Source: Micrococcus sp023147585
GTDB lineage: Bacteria; Actinomycetota; Actinomycetes; Actinomycetales; Micrococcaceae
Assembly: GCF_044872765.1 (NCBI RefSeq)
Contig: NZ_CP085253.1
Span: 1,922,001 to 1,986,000, forward strand
Length of the DNA: 64,000 nt
Direction: 5' to 3'
The position numbers and the translations under genes were made by a program. Position 1 is the first letter of the stretch. Every line of letters starts with the position of its first letter. Below the pieces are notes generated by a model. The model was not told where the DNA came from, did not search any database, and saw nothing but the letters and a program-made list of their open reading frames with translations. Below are positions 17,951 through 26,261 of this stretch, piece by piece.

Positions 17951-19004
17951 TGCCTCGCCTGCTGCCGGCTCTGCCCCGATCACCCTGGGGTACTACGACA
18001 CGGACGCCGCCGCCTCGATCACCCGGGGAACTACGACCACCACTCTGAGCCTGGACGCGGCAGGGCGCCGGCACAAGCAGACCACCGGCACTACGGTGGT
18101 GAAGAACGGGTACGTGGAAGACTCCGACAATCCGGGGTTCTCCACGACCACCACGGGCGCGGGCGAGCCGGTCGTCAGTCGGTACATCAACGCTCTGGGT
18201 GGGGACCTGGCCGTACGGATCGAGGGCAGCAGTGCCACGCTCTCGCTGGCGAATCCGCACGGCGATGTCGTTGGTGAAGTGAATATCACCACCGCTGGAA
18301 CGGTGTCGGCGGGTATGTCCGGATGGACTACTTACGACGAGTATGGAAACGCTACACGGCTGAGTGCCTCCACAGTTGGCAACATGTATCGCTGGCATGG
18401 AGCTGACCAGCGTGCAGTTCTAGCCGCAGGGTTAATTCTGATGGGTGTTCGGCTGTACAACCCGGTGACGGGCCATTTTACTACCCGCGACCCTGTTCCT
18501 GGTGGAAATTCCACTATGTACGCTTATCCTCAGGACCCCCTCAATTCTGATGACTTGGATGGCCTCGCTGCTCGTTATGGGGGATTGTATATTCTGTATA
18601 TAGGTAGAACCCCGGTCTATGTGGGGCAGTCTATAAACATCCGGTCGCGAGTGTTGAGGCATTTTAGGAAGCCCCATTTGCTCCGTGTGACACATGTGGC
18701 CGTTAAAAGTATTCCCCGGCATCGAGGGGAAAGCTACAAGAGTTACAAGAGAAGGTTTTCCGTCGCAGAACAGCGGGTAATGAACAATTTGAGGGCAAGG
18801 GGGTATAAGCTACCGTTCAACTCGATCAATGCCCATTGGCGGGGAAGAATGCTTGGCAATGGAACCCTCCGCGGACTTAGGATTGCACCCAAGAGTCAAA
18901 TTCAAGCTCGCCCTTCAGGAGCTGGAGGGCTGGGCGGAATAAGCTTTGGCCCTTTGCCGGCTATCCGAGGCGGAGGGGCCGCCCTCCCGTTTTCCAAGAG
19001 ATAA
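17950..19004 (+). pseudogene. 5'-truncated Rhs-repeat protein with GIY-YIG-like C-terminal toxin domain
   Basis: The frame enters from the IS without its own start. It carries Rhs-type sequence (ANPHGDVVGEVNITTAG, then the Rhs core LMGVRLYNPVTGHFTTRDP and NSDDLDG), after which such proteins change to a variable toxin tip. The tip (about 18590-19004) reads GGLYILYIGRTPVYVGQS, then NIRSRVLRHF, a pattern like the GIY-YIG nuclease core with its following Arg and His. Base composition drops sharply in AT-rich stretches from about 18420, typical of exchanged Rhs tips. All of the export and repeat part is gone, so it is an orphan toxin end. The nuclease assignment is by motif only. Confidence 0.75.
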
Positions 19005-19020
19005 TCAGAAAGGCCAGAAA

Positions 19021-20418
19021 TTGACTGCGTGGTCGGATGCCGAGGGGTATATTCAGGTTGACGAGTTGGGTGGGTGGGACGGAGTCCCGGCCGGCGAGCT
19101 GACGTGGGCTCAGATGCTCGTCTTCGAGGGGCCCATCGGCCCGTGCCCCGCGGATCGGACCTTCCCCAGGACGTGGAGCCTGGAGGGCCATTCCAGCGAG
19201 AACCTCCACGAGTGGGCCGACCTGCCGCGGCTCCGCGAGCTGAGGCTGCGGTACGCGAGGCCGGAGCACCTGGATCGGGTGGCCGGTTTCCGGGTCGAGG
19301 ACCTCGATGTGATACAGGGAGCGGGGTTGCCGGCGGGGACGGTCTGGCCCGAGTTGCCCACTGTGGTGCGCGCGCATTGGGCCCTGATGCCGGTGGTGGC
19401 TTTGAGCGGGCTGAAGGCTCCCGCTCTGGAGGAGGTCATGGTGGATGGCGTCCGCGAATGCCTGGGCCTGGAGGAACTCTTGGTCTCCTCCCCGGTGCGG
19501 GATCTGATGTTCTTCGATGTGCGTCAGGTCCCCTCGCCCCAGAGGCTGTGGGAGTCGGCCGGAGGAATCGAGCCGGTCACCTGGGGCGGTGATCTGAAGG
19601 CCAATCTCTGGTTCATGGAGCTTGCGGTGGGACCCATCTCTCGCCTCCCCCTGGACGCGCGGACACCACACCGATCGTTCCGACGGCGCGCGGCGAGTAG
19701 TCGCTCTACTGCCCTGGCGGAGGTCCCATTCACGCAGGAAACAGTTGAATCTGACGCGGTCCGCGCCATCCTGCCTGCCCCGAGTGAGGAGATCGCTGGC
19801 CTGCTGCAGCGGATGGGCGTGGCGGACCCGGGGGTGTTCTGGGCGGGGCTGCTCTCCGTGCGGTGGCCGTGTCTGCCCGAGGCCGGGGTGCGGATCGCAT
19901 GCGATGACTCCGCCACGGTGGTGCGTGGGCCGCGGGAGGCGGTGGAGGACGCCGTGGCCCTGCTGGCGTGGTGGTGCTCCTCGGCGGAGGTGCTGGCGAG
20001 CGTCGTCGACGTGCTGGTCTCGGCCGGCCTGGCCGGGGAGGCCTTCGCCGGGGGCGGACCGGCGGTCGTGCCGGTGTCCCGCCTGGTGACGGGCTCGAGC
20101 GTGGCCTCGATCGAGAGGCTGGAGGAGCGCACGTACGTGCTGACCATGCCGATGCAGCCGGTGCCGGCCACGCAGGTGCTCGAGTCCCGGGGCCTGGAGC
20201 ACTCGGGCCACACGTGGGACCGGCTCCTGGAGCTGGGCTTCCCGGCGGAGGTGCGCCGGGTGGAGCTGGATGGGGAGGCCAACGTGTTCATGGCCTACGG
20301 GACACGGCCGGCACTGAAGAAGGTCCAGGCGGTGCTGGACCGGTTGACCCAGGACGAGCAGGAGCTCCGCGCATGCCTAGAGCGAATCTCATCGGACGGT
20401 CACGCGATCGAGGGGTAG
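19021..20418 (+). CDS. Putative immunity protein of the Rhs toxin tip (LRR-like plus Imm51-like domains)
   Basis: A 465-residue protein starting 16 bases after the toxin stop; the TTG at 19021 was chosen because AGAAAGG lies 7 nt before it. The N-terminal half has leucine-rich spacing (WADLPRLRELRLRYARPEHLDRV). The C-terminal 100 residues contain LESRGLEHSGHTWDRLLEL and ELDGEANVFMAYG, resembling the Imm51 immunity family. The two halves are joined by a basic, low-complexity stretch near residues 220-240, as if two immunity genes had fused. Position directly after an Rhs toxin tip is the normal place for immunity genes. The function is inferred from position and weak similarity. Confidence 0.6.
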   Translation: MTAWSDAEGYIQVDELGGWDGVPAGELTWAQMLVFEGPIGPCPADRTFPRTWSLEGHSSENLHEWADLPRLRELRLRYARPEHLDRVAGFRVEDLDVIQGAGLPAGTVWPELPTVVRAHWALMPVVALSGLKAPALEEVMVDGVRECLGLEELLVSSPVRDLMFFDVRQVPSPQRLWESAGGIEPVTWGGDLKANLWFMELAVGPISRLPLDARTPHRSFRRRAASSRSTALAEVPFTQETVESDAVRAILPAPSEEIAGLLQRMGVADPGVFWAGLLSVRWPCLPEAGVRIACDDSATVVRGPREAVEDAVALLAWWCSSAEVLASVVDVLVSAGLAGEAFAGGGPAVVPVSRLVTGSSVASIERLEERTYVLTMPMQPVPATQVLESRGLEHSGHTWDRLLELGFPAEVRRVELDGEANVFMAYGTRPALKKVQAVLDRLTQDEQELRACLERISSDGHAIEG

Positions 20419-20611
20419 TGGCGGGTCGACCCTGATTGCGGGGCCGGGGGCTCTTGATGCCATGGTTCCTCGGACCTGCCAGGCCGCCGGGTACTACGAC
20501 GCAATTCGCCTACTGACGTCGGGTCAGCGATGGCACCCCATGCGAGCAAGCGTCAAGTTAGGTATACCCCTTTACACACCCCCCGCCGCCACGAGAGGAT
20601 CACGTCAGAGT
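20419..20611. other. Intergenic stretch without recognisable gene
   Basis: Between the immunity gene and the resolvase I see no convincing reading frame. The composition is mixed, with a C-rich run near 20578-20590. Confidence 0.5.
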
Positions 20612-20645
20612 GGGTCTATTTTGGACCCGTTAGACATATCTGACG
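20612..20645 (+). promoter_or_regulatory. Candidate res/recombination site of the serine resolvase
   Basis: Two dyads lie back to back just before the resolvase: GGGTC-TATTTTG-GACCC (20612-20628) and CGTTAGACATATCTGACG (20628-20645, imperfect palindrome). Serine resolvases usually act at, and are regulated from, such a site directly upstream of their gene. The site is inferred from position and symmetry. Confidence 0.45.
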
Positions 20646-20658
20646 GAGGGTCTAAAAC

Positions 20659-21237
20659 GTGGTTGGACAGACGGTGGGGTACGTGCGGGTGAGCTCGGCC
20701 GAGCAGAACCTGGACCGCCAACTTGAGGCGGTGGGGGAGTGTGACCGCATCTTTCAGGACAAGATCTCCGGCAGCTCCCGCGCCAAGCGCGCCGGGTTGG
20801 CGGAGCTGATGCGGTACGTGCGGGAGGGGGACCTGGTGAAGGTCGCCTCGATGGACCGGCTCGGGAGGGACACCCGGGACCTGTACGCGATCGTGGATGA
20901 GCTCACGGACAAGGGGTGTGCGGTGCAGTTCGTGTCCGAGCGGATCACCGTGGACAAGTCCGGCACCTCCCCGGTGGACGGGCTCATGCTGGGCATCCTG
21001 GCGGCGTTCGCTGAGTTCGAGCGTCGAAGGATCAAGGAGCGCCAGGCCGAAGGCATCGCCCTGGCCAAGGCCCGCGGCAAGTACGTGCAGGCACCGAAGC
21101 TCTCGGACACGGATGTGGAGCAGGCGCGCGTGATGATTCAGATGGGGATCCCGAAGGCCGAGGTGGCGCGCACGTTCGGGGTCAGCCGACAGACCCTGTA
21201 CACCTCCCTCGCTCGCGGAGCAACGACGTTGCCTTGA
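20659..21237 (+). CDS. Serine recombinase (resolvase/invertase family)
   Basis: A 192-residue site-specific recombinase. The catalytic serine lies in VGYVRVSSAEQNLDRQLEAV; further motifs are DKISGSSRAKR, LMRYVREGDLVKVASMDRLGRD and the dimer helix region MLGILAAFAEFERRRIKERQAEGI. The C-terminus has a helix-turn-helix (EVARTFGVSRQTLYTSL). It is normal in length for small resolvases. The GTG start follows GGAGGG (20645-20650) at 8 nt. No transposase of the Tn3 type is adjacent, so it is either a plasmid/transposon relic or an independent inversion/resolution module. Confidence 0.93.
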   Translation: MVGQTVGYVRVSSAEQNLDRQLEAVGECDRIFQDKISGSSRAKRAGLAELMRYVREGDLVKVASMDRLGRDTRDLYAIVDELTDKGCAVQFVSERITVDKSGTSPVDGLMLGILAAFAEFERRRIKERQAEGIALAKARGKYVQAPKLSDTDVEQARVMIQMGIPKAEVARTFGVSRQTLYTSLARGATTLP

Positions 21238-21346
21238 GTGACCCAAGGGGAGGGGCGGACCCCTGCTAATAAGCTTCACGGGTAGGGGTAATGGTGAACC
21301 GCCGACGTCTCGACTGTAGGGCATTTTTGTGCAGTCCGCGCATTGT

Positions 21347-22768
21347 GGCTCTTCGACTTTGAGCGTGGTGGGGCCCTGACGTAGGGCTCGCGGCCCTACG
21401 CCAGCATGGGTGTTGTCTAGACATCTCATGAGCGAGGACCGCGAGCGTGCACAAGCCTACGTTCGACGTCGATGCGGCGTCGATCCTGTTCAACCTGTCC
21501 GGTTACCGAGTCGTCTCGGCCACCCCTGGCGTCGACGTTGAGCAACCGCGGCAGGTGCTGATCGAGACGACCACGAGCGAGGGCGCCTGCCCCTCCTGCG
21601 GGGTGCTGTCCTCGCGGATCCAGGCAAGACCTACCCAGCGCGTGAAGGACGTGCCGTGCGGGGGTGAGCGGCTCGACGTGCTCGTGCGCAAGCGCCGCTA
21701 CGCCTGCCGTGAGTCGTTGTGCCCGCGGCGGTCGTTCACCGAGGAGACCGAGCAGCTGCCCGCGCGGGCGAGGGTCACGACCCGGCTGACCGAGCAGGTG
21801 ATATCCGCCTGCCGGGCCGAGCCGCGGGCGGTGTCCCGGGTCGCGCACGAGGCGCACCTGTCCTGGCCCACGGTGATGCGGATGCTCACCACCACCCTGG
21901 ACCTGGACACCGGCGTGGACCGCCGGCACGTGCGGCACCTGGGGATCGATGAGCACCGGTTCCGCACCGTGCGCTACCTGCGCGACCCGGACACCCACGC
22001 GGTGAAGCGGGTCGAGCCGTGGTCCATCGTGTTCACCGACCTCGACGACGGCGCGATCCTGGACGTCGTCGACGGGCGCCGCGGCAAGGTCGTCACCTCC
22101 TGGCTCGCAGCGCGGCCGCGGTGGTGGCGCCGACGCGTGCAGGTCGTCGCCCTGGACATGTCCAGTGAGTTCCGCGCCGCGATCCGCAAGGCACTACCGC
22201 GGGCGAAGGTCAGCGTGGACCACTGGCACGTCGTGCGCCTGGCCAACGAGATGATCACCAAGGTGAGGAGGCGCCGGGTGTGGGAGCTGCACGAGCGCCG
22301 CGGCCGCGCTACCGACACCCCGTGGAAGTACCGCAAGCTGCTCACCTGCGCCGGCGACCGGCTCACCGTCCGCCAGCGCACCAAGCTGCAGGAGATCCTG
22401 GCCGAGGACGTCGAGCTGGCTGTGGCGTGGGGCATCAAGGAACACGTCCGCCAGGTCCTCACCGCCACCGACACGTCTTCGTTCCAGCGGCACTGGGCCG
22501 GCCTCGAGCGTGCCGTGCGAGCCACCCGCCTGCCCGAGCCGGCCGCGCTGTTCCGCACGCTGCGCGCCTGGCGTCGTGAGCTGCTCACCTTCTGCCGAAC
22601 CAGGGTCACGAACGCTCGCACCGAGGCGGCGAACCTGACCGCCAAGACGATCAAGAGGGTCGGGCGCGGGTACCGCAACCACCGAAACTACAGATGCCGC
22701 ATCATTGGCTATGCGCCCCGACCGATCGCGGCGTGAACACCCAGCACCACGCTCAAAGTCGAAGAGCC
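21347..22768 (+). mobile_element. ISL3-family insertion sequence, complete
   Basis: Perfect 24-bp terminal inverted repeats at 21347-21370 and 22745-22768 (starting GGCTCTTCGACTTTGAGC) enclose a single transposase gene. ISL3 elements normally give 8-bp target duplications, but the flanks here (cgcattgt and aaattgag) do not match, which hints at rearrangement after insertion. Its right end lies 50 bases before the peroxidase operon and may contribute to that promoter. Confidence 0.93.
21447..22736 (+). CDS. ISL3-family transposase
   Basis: A full-length transposase of 429 residues. The N-terminal zinc-finger-like segment is CPSCGVLSSRIQARPTQRVKDVPC, followed by CRESLCPRRSF. The DDE catalytic core starts with HLGIDEHRFR and includes VVALDMSSEFRAAI and KVSVDHWHVVRLAN; the C-terminal Glu region is TNARTEAANLTAKTIKR. 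The GTG at 21447 gives MHKPTFDVD. It appears intact and is likely able to move the element. Confidence 0.95.
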   Translation: MHKPTFDVDAASILFNLSGYRVVSATPGVDVEQPRQVLIETTTSEGACPSCGVLSSRIQARPTQRVKDVPCGGERLDVLVRKRRYACRESLCPRRSFTEETEQLPARARVTTRLTEQVISACRAEPRAVSRVAHEAHLSWPTVMRMLTTTLDLDTGVDRRHVRHLGIDEHRFRTVRYLRDPDTHAVKRVEPWSIVFTDLDDGAILDVVDGRRGKVVTSWLAARPRWWRRRVQVVALDMSSEFRAAIRKALPRAKVSVDHWHVVRLANEMITKVRRRRVWELHERRGRATDTPWKYRKLLTCAGDRLTVRQRTKLQEILAEDVELAVAWGIKEHVRQVLTATDTSSFQRHWAGLERAVRATRLPEPAALFRTLRAWRRELLTFCRTRVTNARTEAANLTAKTIKRVGRGYRNHRNYRCRIIGYAPRPIAA

Positions 22769-22781
22769 AAATTGAGTCCAG

Positions 22782-22792
22782 TACAATATTGT
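22782..22792 (+). promoter_or_regulatory. Candidate -10 with overlapping 10-bp palindrome before the peroxidase operon
   Basis: TACAAT (22782-22787) overlaps the perfect palindrome ACAATATTGT (22783-22792), an AT-rich island in GC-rich DNA 27 bases before the catalase-like start. A repressor bound there would cover the -10. The -35 would fall in the ISL3 terminal repeat. No regulator gene is adjacent. Confidence 0.5.
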
Positions 22793-22818
22793 TGTCACGA
22801 TGTCGAGGAGGCATACCG

Positions 22819-23898
22819 ATGAACCCCATCCGCTACCACGATGACGTCGAGGTCCCCGTCGAGAACGAGGCCGAGATCTCCCAGCGAATCGTCGAACGAA
22901 TGGCCGCCACCCAGGCGGAGAACGCCGACCGTCACCGCCACGCCCACCGCGACGCGCACGCCAAGAGCCACGCGATCATCACCGGGCAACTCACCGTCCA
23001 CGACGACCTGCCGCACGAGCTCGCGCAGGGCATCTTCTCCACCCCCGGCACCCACGAGGTCGTCGCCCGCCTCTCGTCGGCACCCGGCGACATCCACTCC
23101 GACGAGATCCCTGCCCCGCGGGGTTTCGCGCTCAAGATCATCGGCGTGGAGGGCGAGCGCCTGTCCCCCGACCTCGGTGGCGCCAACCAGGACTTCCTCA
23201 TGGTGAACTTCCCGACGCTCGCGTTCGGCACCGTGACCAAGTACGAGGACATGCTCGACATCCTCGAGAAGAACGCGAGCAACCCGGCCGCCGCGCAGAA
23301 GGCGGTCTCCGCCGCCGCCCGGGGCATCGCCTCGATCACCGAGAAACTCGGTCGCACCCCCGGCGCGACCGTCCAGGGCCTCGCGAACGACTACTCCCAC
23401 ATACTCGGTGAGACCTTCTACACCCAGGCCGCGATCCGTTACGGCGACCACGTCGCCAAGATGTCCCTCGCGCCGACCGGGGAGGTCGCCGAGCTCACCG
23501 GCGTCGACGTCGGCGACGACTTCGACGCGATGCGTACCGCGGTCGTCCGCCACTTCATGACCAAGGGCGCGACGTACGAGCTGCGGGTGCAGCTGTGCAC
23601 CGACCTCGAGGAGATGCCGGTCGAGGACGCCGCGGTGCTGTGGCGCGAGGACCGTTCCCCGTTCCGCACCGTCGCGACCGTCCGGTTCGACCGGCAGGAC
23701 GTGTTCACCCCCGAACGTCGCGTCGCCGGTGACGACCGGCTCGCGTTCAACCCGTGGAACGGCGTCGAGGCGCACCGGCCGCTCGGCTCGATCATGCGCG
23801 TCCGCAAGCTCGCCTACGAGTCGTCCTCGCGGCAGCGGCACGACCTCAACGCCGTGGCCCGCCGGGAGCCGGACTCCCTCGCCGACCTCACCGCCTGA
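22819..23898 (+). CDS. Catalase-fold haem protein (catalase-related peroxidase)
   Basis: A 359-residue protein, shorter than classical catalases, with the catalase core. AHRDAHAKSHAIITGQL corresponds to the distal-His region; GTHEVVARLSSAPGDIHSD and PAPRGFALKIIGVEG to the substrate channel; and RKLAYESSSRQRHDLN to the proximal haem-tyrosine region. Such small catalase-like proteins (SrpA type) are often peroxidases rather than catalases. AGGAGG (22806-22811) sets the ATG at 22819. It opens a three-gene operon with an unknown protein and a DyP-like peroxidase. The cofactor and activity are inferred from the fold. Confidence 0.8.
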   Translation: MNPIRYHDDVEVPVENEAEISQRIVERMAATQAENADRHRHAHRDAHAKSHAIITGQLTVHDDLPHELAQGIFSTPGTHEVVARLSSAPGDIHSDEIPAPRGFALKIIGVEGERLSPDLGGANQDFLMVNFPTLAFGTVTKYEDMLDILEKNASNPAAAQKAVSAAARGIASITEKLGRTPGATVQGLANDYSHILGETFYTQAAIRYGDHVAKMSLAPTGEVAELTGVDVGDDFDAMRTAVVRHFMTKGATYELRVQLCTDLEEMPVEDAAVLWREDRSPFRTVATVRFDRQDVFTPERRVAGDDRLAFNPWNGVEAHRPLGSIMRVRKLAYESSSRQRHDLNAVARREPDSLADLTA

Positions 23899-23922
23899 CC
23901 CCTCACCCCCTTGGAGGACCCC

Positions 23923-24639
23923 ATGAACGAGAAGCTGACGTCCGAACAGACCCGCATCGACCCGCGCCTCTCGGAGGAGAGCCGCATGGAGGAGTTCCGC
24001 CGCGTGGTCAAGGAGGTCGCGGCCGACGCGCCGACGATCTCCCAGATCGCGATCAACTCCCTGCTCACCGACAAGAACCCGCTCCACGAGGGCACGTACG
24101 AGTCGGCCGGCCGGGCCGGTGCCCGCTCCGGCAACGTGTCCGAGCTGACCGCCATCGCCGACCTCAGGCCCGGCGGCGCCGACCGGCTGCGCCGCATCTT
24201 CGGCCTCACCGGCGGCGACTTCGACGGCGCCAAGCGCGTCTCGACGCTGCACAACATGCGGTTCGTGTTCCTCGACGACGACACGCGTGTGCTGTTCGCC
24301 ACGGCCTACGACGGCGACTGGGACACCTACATCGACGACTTCGCGACGAAGATCCCCGAGCTCATGGACCTGTTGTTCGTCAACGTCGAGGGCTGGCCGG
24401 GGATCGACTCCCCGAAGGTCAAGGACTTCATCGCCGACCACCAGATCGACGCCGCCGCGTGGTTCGTCGCGAACCCGCAGGTGACGGTCGTGGACGTGCG
24501 CCGGTACCAGCGCATGGAGCAGGCCCTGGACACGTTCTTCGACGCGATGGCGGCGAACACCGCGATGGACGCGACGACCCGGGAGGCCCTGTCGGCGCTG
24601 TCGGACGCGGTGGCGACGCCGCAGGGGGTGGACTACTGA
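23923..24639 (+). CDS. Unknown protein of the haem-peroxidase operon
   Basis: A 238-residue protein without a signal peptide or membrane helix. The centre reads LHNMRFVFLDDDTRVLFAT, then YDGDWDTYIDDFATKIPEL, followed by VNVEGWPGIDSPKVKDFIADH; alternating hydrophobic strands and amphipathic helices suggest a ferredoxin-like alpha/beta fold. A similar pattern (small-molecule 'FATxFDGxxxxYxDD') occurs in domains beside haem enzymes, but I cannot name the family. TTGGAGG precedes the ATG at 23923. Its stop overlaps the start of the DyP-like gene (TGATG), so its dose is tied to the peroxidase. It may be an accessory or scaffolding partner. Confidence 0.7.
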   Translation: MNEKLTSEQTRIDPRLSEESRMEEFRRVVKEVAADAPTISQIAINSLLTDKNPLHEGTYESAGRAGARSGNVSELTAIADLRPGGADRLRRIFGLTGGDFDGAKRVSTLHNMRFVFLDDDTRVLFATAYDGDWDTYIDDFATKIPELMDLLFVNVEGWPGIDSPKVKDFIADHQIDAAAWFVANPQVTVVDVRRYQRMEQALDTFFDAMAANTAMDATTREALSALSDAVATPQGVDY

Positions 24640-26024
24640 TGCCGTTCGAGCACCTCAGGGAGCTGCGCAAGCGGTTCCGTCGGGAGAGCGTCACGCTGCA
24701 GCTCGACGACATCCAGTCCCTCATCCTGCGGTCGCGGCCCGAGCCCTACGTCGGGATCCACGCGGGGTTGCGGGTCGACACCCCCGAGGGGGGTCGTGCC
24801 CTGCTGGGGCGGCTCGTCGAGTACGTCCCCTCGGCGCAGGACTGGACCGCGGACATGCACGCGTGGACGGGGGTGGCGATCAGCCACGCCGGCCTCAAGG
24901 CGATGGGCCTGCCGGAGGAGTCCCTCGCGAGTTTCCCGCTGCCGTTCCGGCAGGGCATGGCGGCCCGCGCGGGCCAGCTCATGGACACGGGCGAGAACGC
25001 CCCGGAGACGTGGGAGGAGTTCTACAAGGACGACTCCCTGCACGTCGCGGTGACGATCTACGCCGACTCGGAGGAGTCCCTGGCGGACGCCGTGGAGAAG
25101 GCTCTGGGGTACCTGGAGGAGATCGACGGGGTCACCCTGCTCGGCACGCACGCGTTCGGGGCGCCGGATGCGGCCAACCCGTTCGGCTACCACGACTCGC
25201 TCAGCCAGCCGCTCGTCGCGGGCGCCGGCGTCGACGCCCTCCCGGGGCAGGAGCGGGCCATCGCGGCGGGCGAGTTCATCCTCGGGGAGGACAGCGAGAC
25301 GGGTTCGCCCGTCGCCATGCCCTCGCCGGACGTGCTGGGTCGTAACGGCTCGTTCGTCGTGCTCCGCAAGTACGACAGCCGTGTCGGCGCCTGGAACGAC
25401 TTCCTCCGCGAGCACGCGGAGGAGGACACGCAGGAGTCCCGCGACGCCCTCGGCGCGAAGCTCGTCGGCCGGTGGCGCTCGGGCGCGCCGCTCGTCCTGG
25501 CCCCCGACCAGGACGACGTCGAGCTGGGCATGGACGACCAGCGCAACGACGACTTCGACTACTCCGAGGACCGGGCGGGCCTCATGTGCCCCCACGCCGC
25601 GCACGCCCGACGGATGAACCCCCGCGGCAGCGAGCTGACGATCCTCACCGACGAGAACATCCACCGGATCATCCGCCGCTCCTCGACGTTCGGCCCGGAG
25701 TGGGACCCCGACCTCACGGCCGCCGACGACAAGGACGACGACCGCGGTCTGTTCTTCATCTTCATCAGCGCCCGCGCCTTCGACACGGTGGAGTTCCTCC
25801 AGCATGAGTGGATCAACCGCGGCAACTTCATCGACCTCGGCACCGAGCGTGACCCGGTCGTCGGCCTGCATGAGGAGCCCGGCCGGTTCACCATCCCCGA
25901 CCGCCCCGTGCGCAAGCGGGTCGACGGCGTGACGACGTTCAACCGCCTCCGCGGCGGGGAGTACATGTTCATGCCCTCCCTCTCCGCCCTGCGCTGGATC
26001 GCCGACGCGGGCTGGGAGAGCTGA
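24639..26024 (+). CDS. DyP-type peroxidase family protein
   Basis: A 461-residue haem peroxidase of the dye-decolorising family. The signature GxxDG appears in the variant FGYHDSLSQP (about residues 183-192), with Ser in place of the second Gly. The proximal-His region is CPHAAHARRMNPR (about 321-333), followed by IIRRSSTFGPEWDPDL. No Tat signal is seen, so it is cytoplasmic or encapsulated. The start overlaps the previous stop. With the catalase-like gene it makes an operon of two different peroxide-consuming haem folds plus a third protein. A strong terminator follows at 26079-26115. Confidence 0.82.
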   Translation: MPFEHLRELRKRFRRESVTLQLDDIQSLILRSRPEPYVGIHAGLRVDTPEGGRALLGRLVEYVPSAQDWTADMHAWTGVAISHAGLKAMGLPEESLASFPLPFRQGMAARAGQLMDTGENAPETWEEFYKDDSLHVAVTIYADSEESLADAVEKALGYLEEIDGVTLLGTHAFGAPDAANPFGYHDSLSQPLVAGAGVDALPGQERAIAAGEFILGEDSETGSPVAMPSPDVLGRNGSFVVLRKYDSRVGAWNDFLREHAEEDTQESRDALGAKLVGRWRSGAPLVLAPDQDDVELGMDDQRNDDFDYSEDRAGLMCPHAAHARRMNPRGSELTILTDENIHRIIRRSSTFGPEWDPDLTAADDKDDDRGLFFIFISARAFDTVEFLQHEWINRGNFIDLGTERDPVVGLHEEPGRFTIPDRPVRKRVDGVTTFNRLRGGEYMFMPSLSALRWIADAGWES

Positions 26025-26078
26025 CCAGGCCGGCGGATCGAGACCGGCGCTCGCCCGGTCGTCCGCATCGGCGATGAA

Positions 26079-26115
26079 CGAGAGGCCCTCTCCCAACCCG
26101 GGAGGGGGCCTCTCG
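26079..26115. terminator. Terminator after the peroxidase operon
   Basis: CGAGAGGCCC-CTCCC and GGGAG-GGGGCCTCTCG form a long stem around an AACCC loop, between the convergent DyP-like and truncated glpD genes. Confidence 0.75.
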
Positions 26116-26261
26116 AGTCGGAACGCCGTGGCTCTGGGGCCGTCCGCGCCCTCGGACCTCACGAGGGCGAGCACGCGCTCGACGCGCTCAGCCGTGTCGA
26201 TGGCCCCCCTGCCCCTTCCTCCTCTCCCCCTTTCCCGATGACGTCATCCGGGGGGCGGGGG

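Noticed and set aside
20462..20692. 76-codon frame before the resolvase
   Set aside because: It runs through the res-like site and the resolvase start, has no ribosome-binding site and no recognisable sequence.
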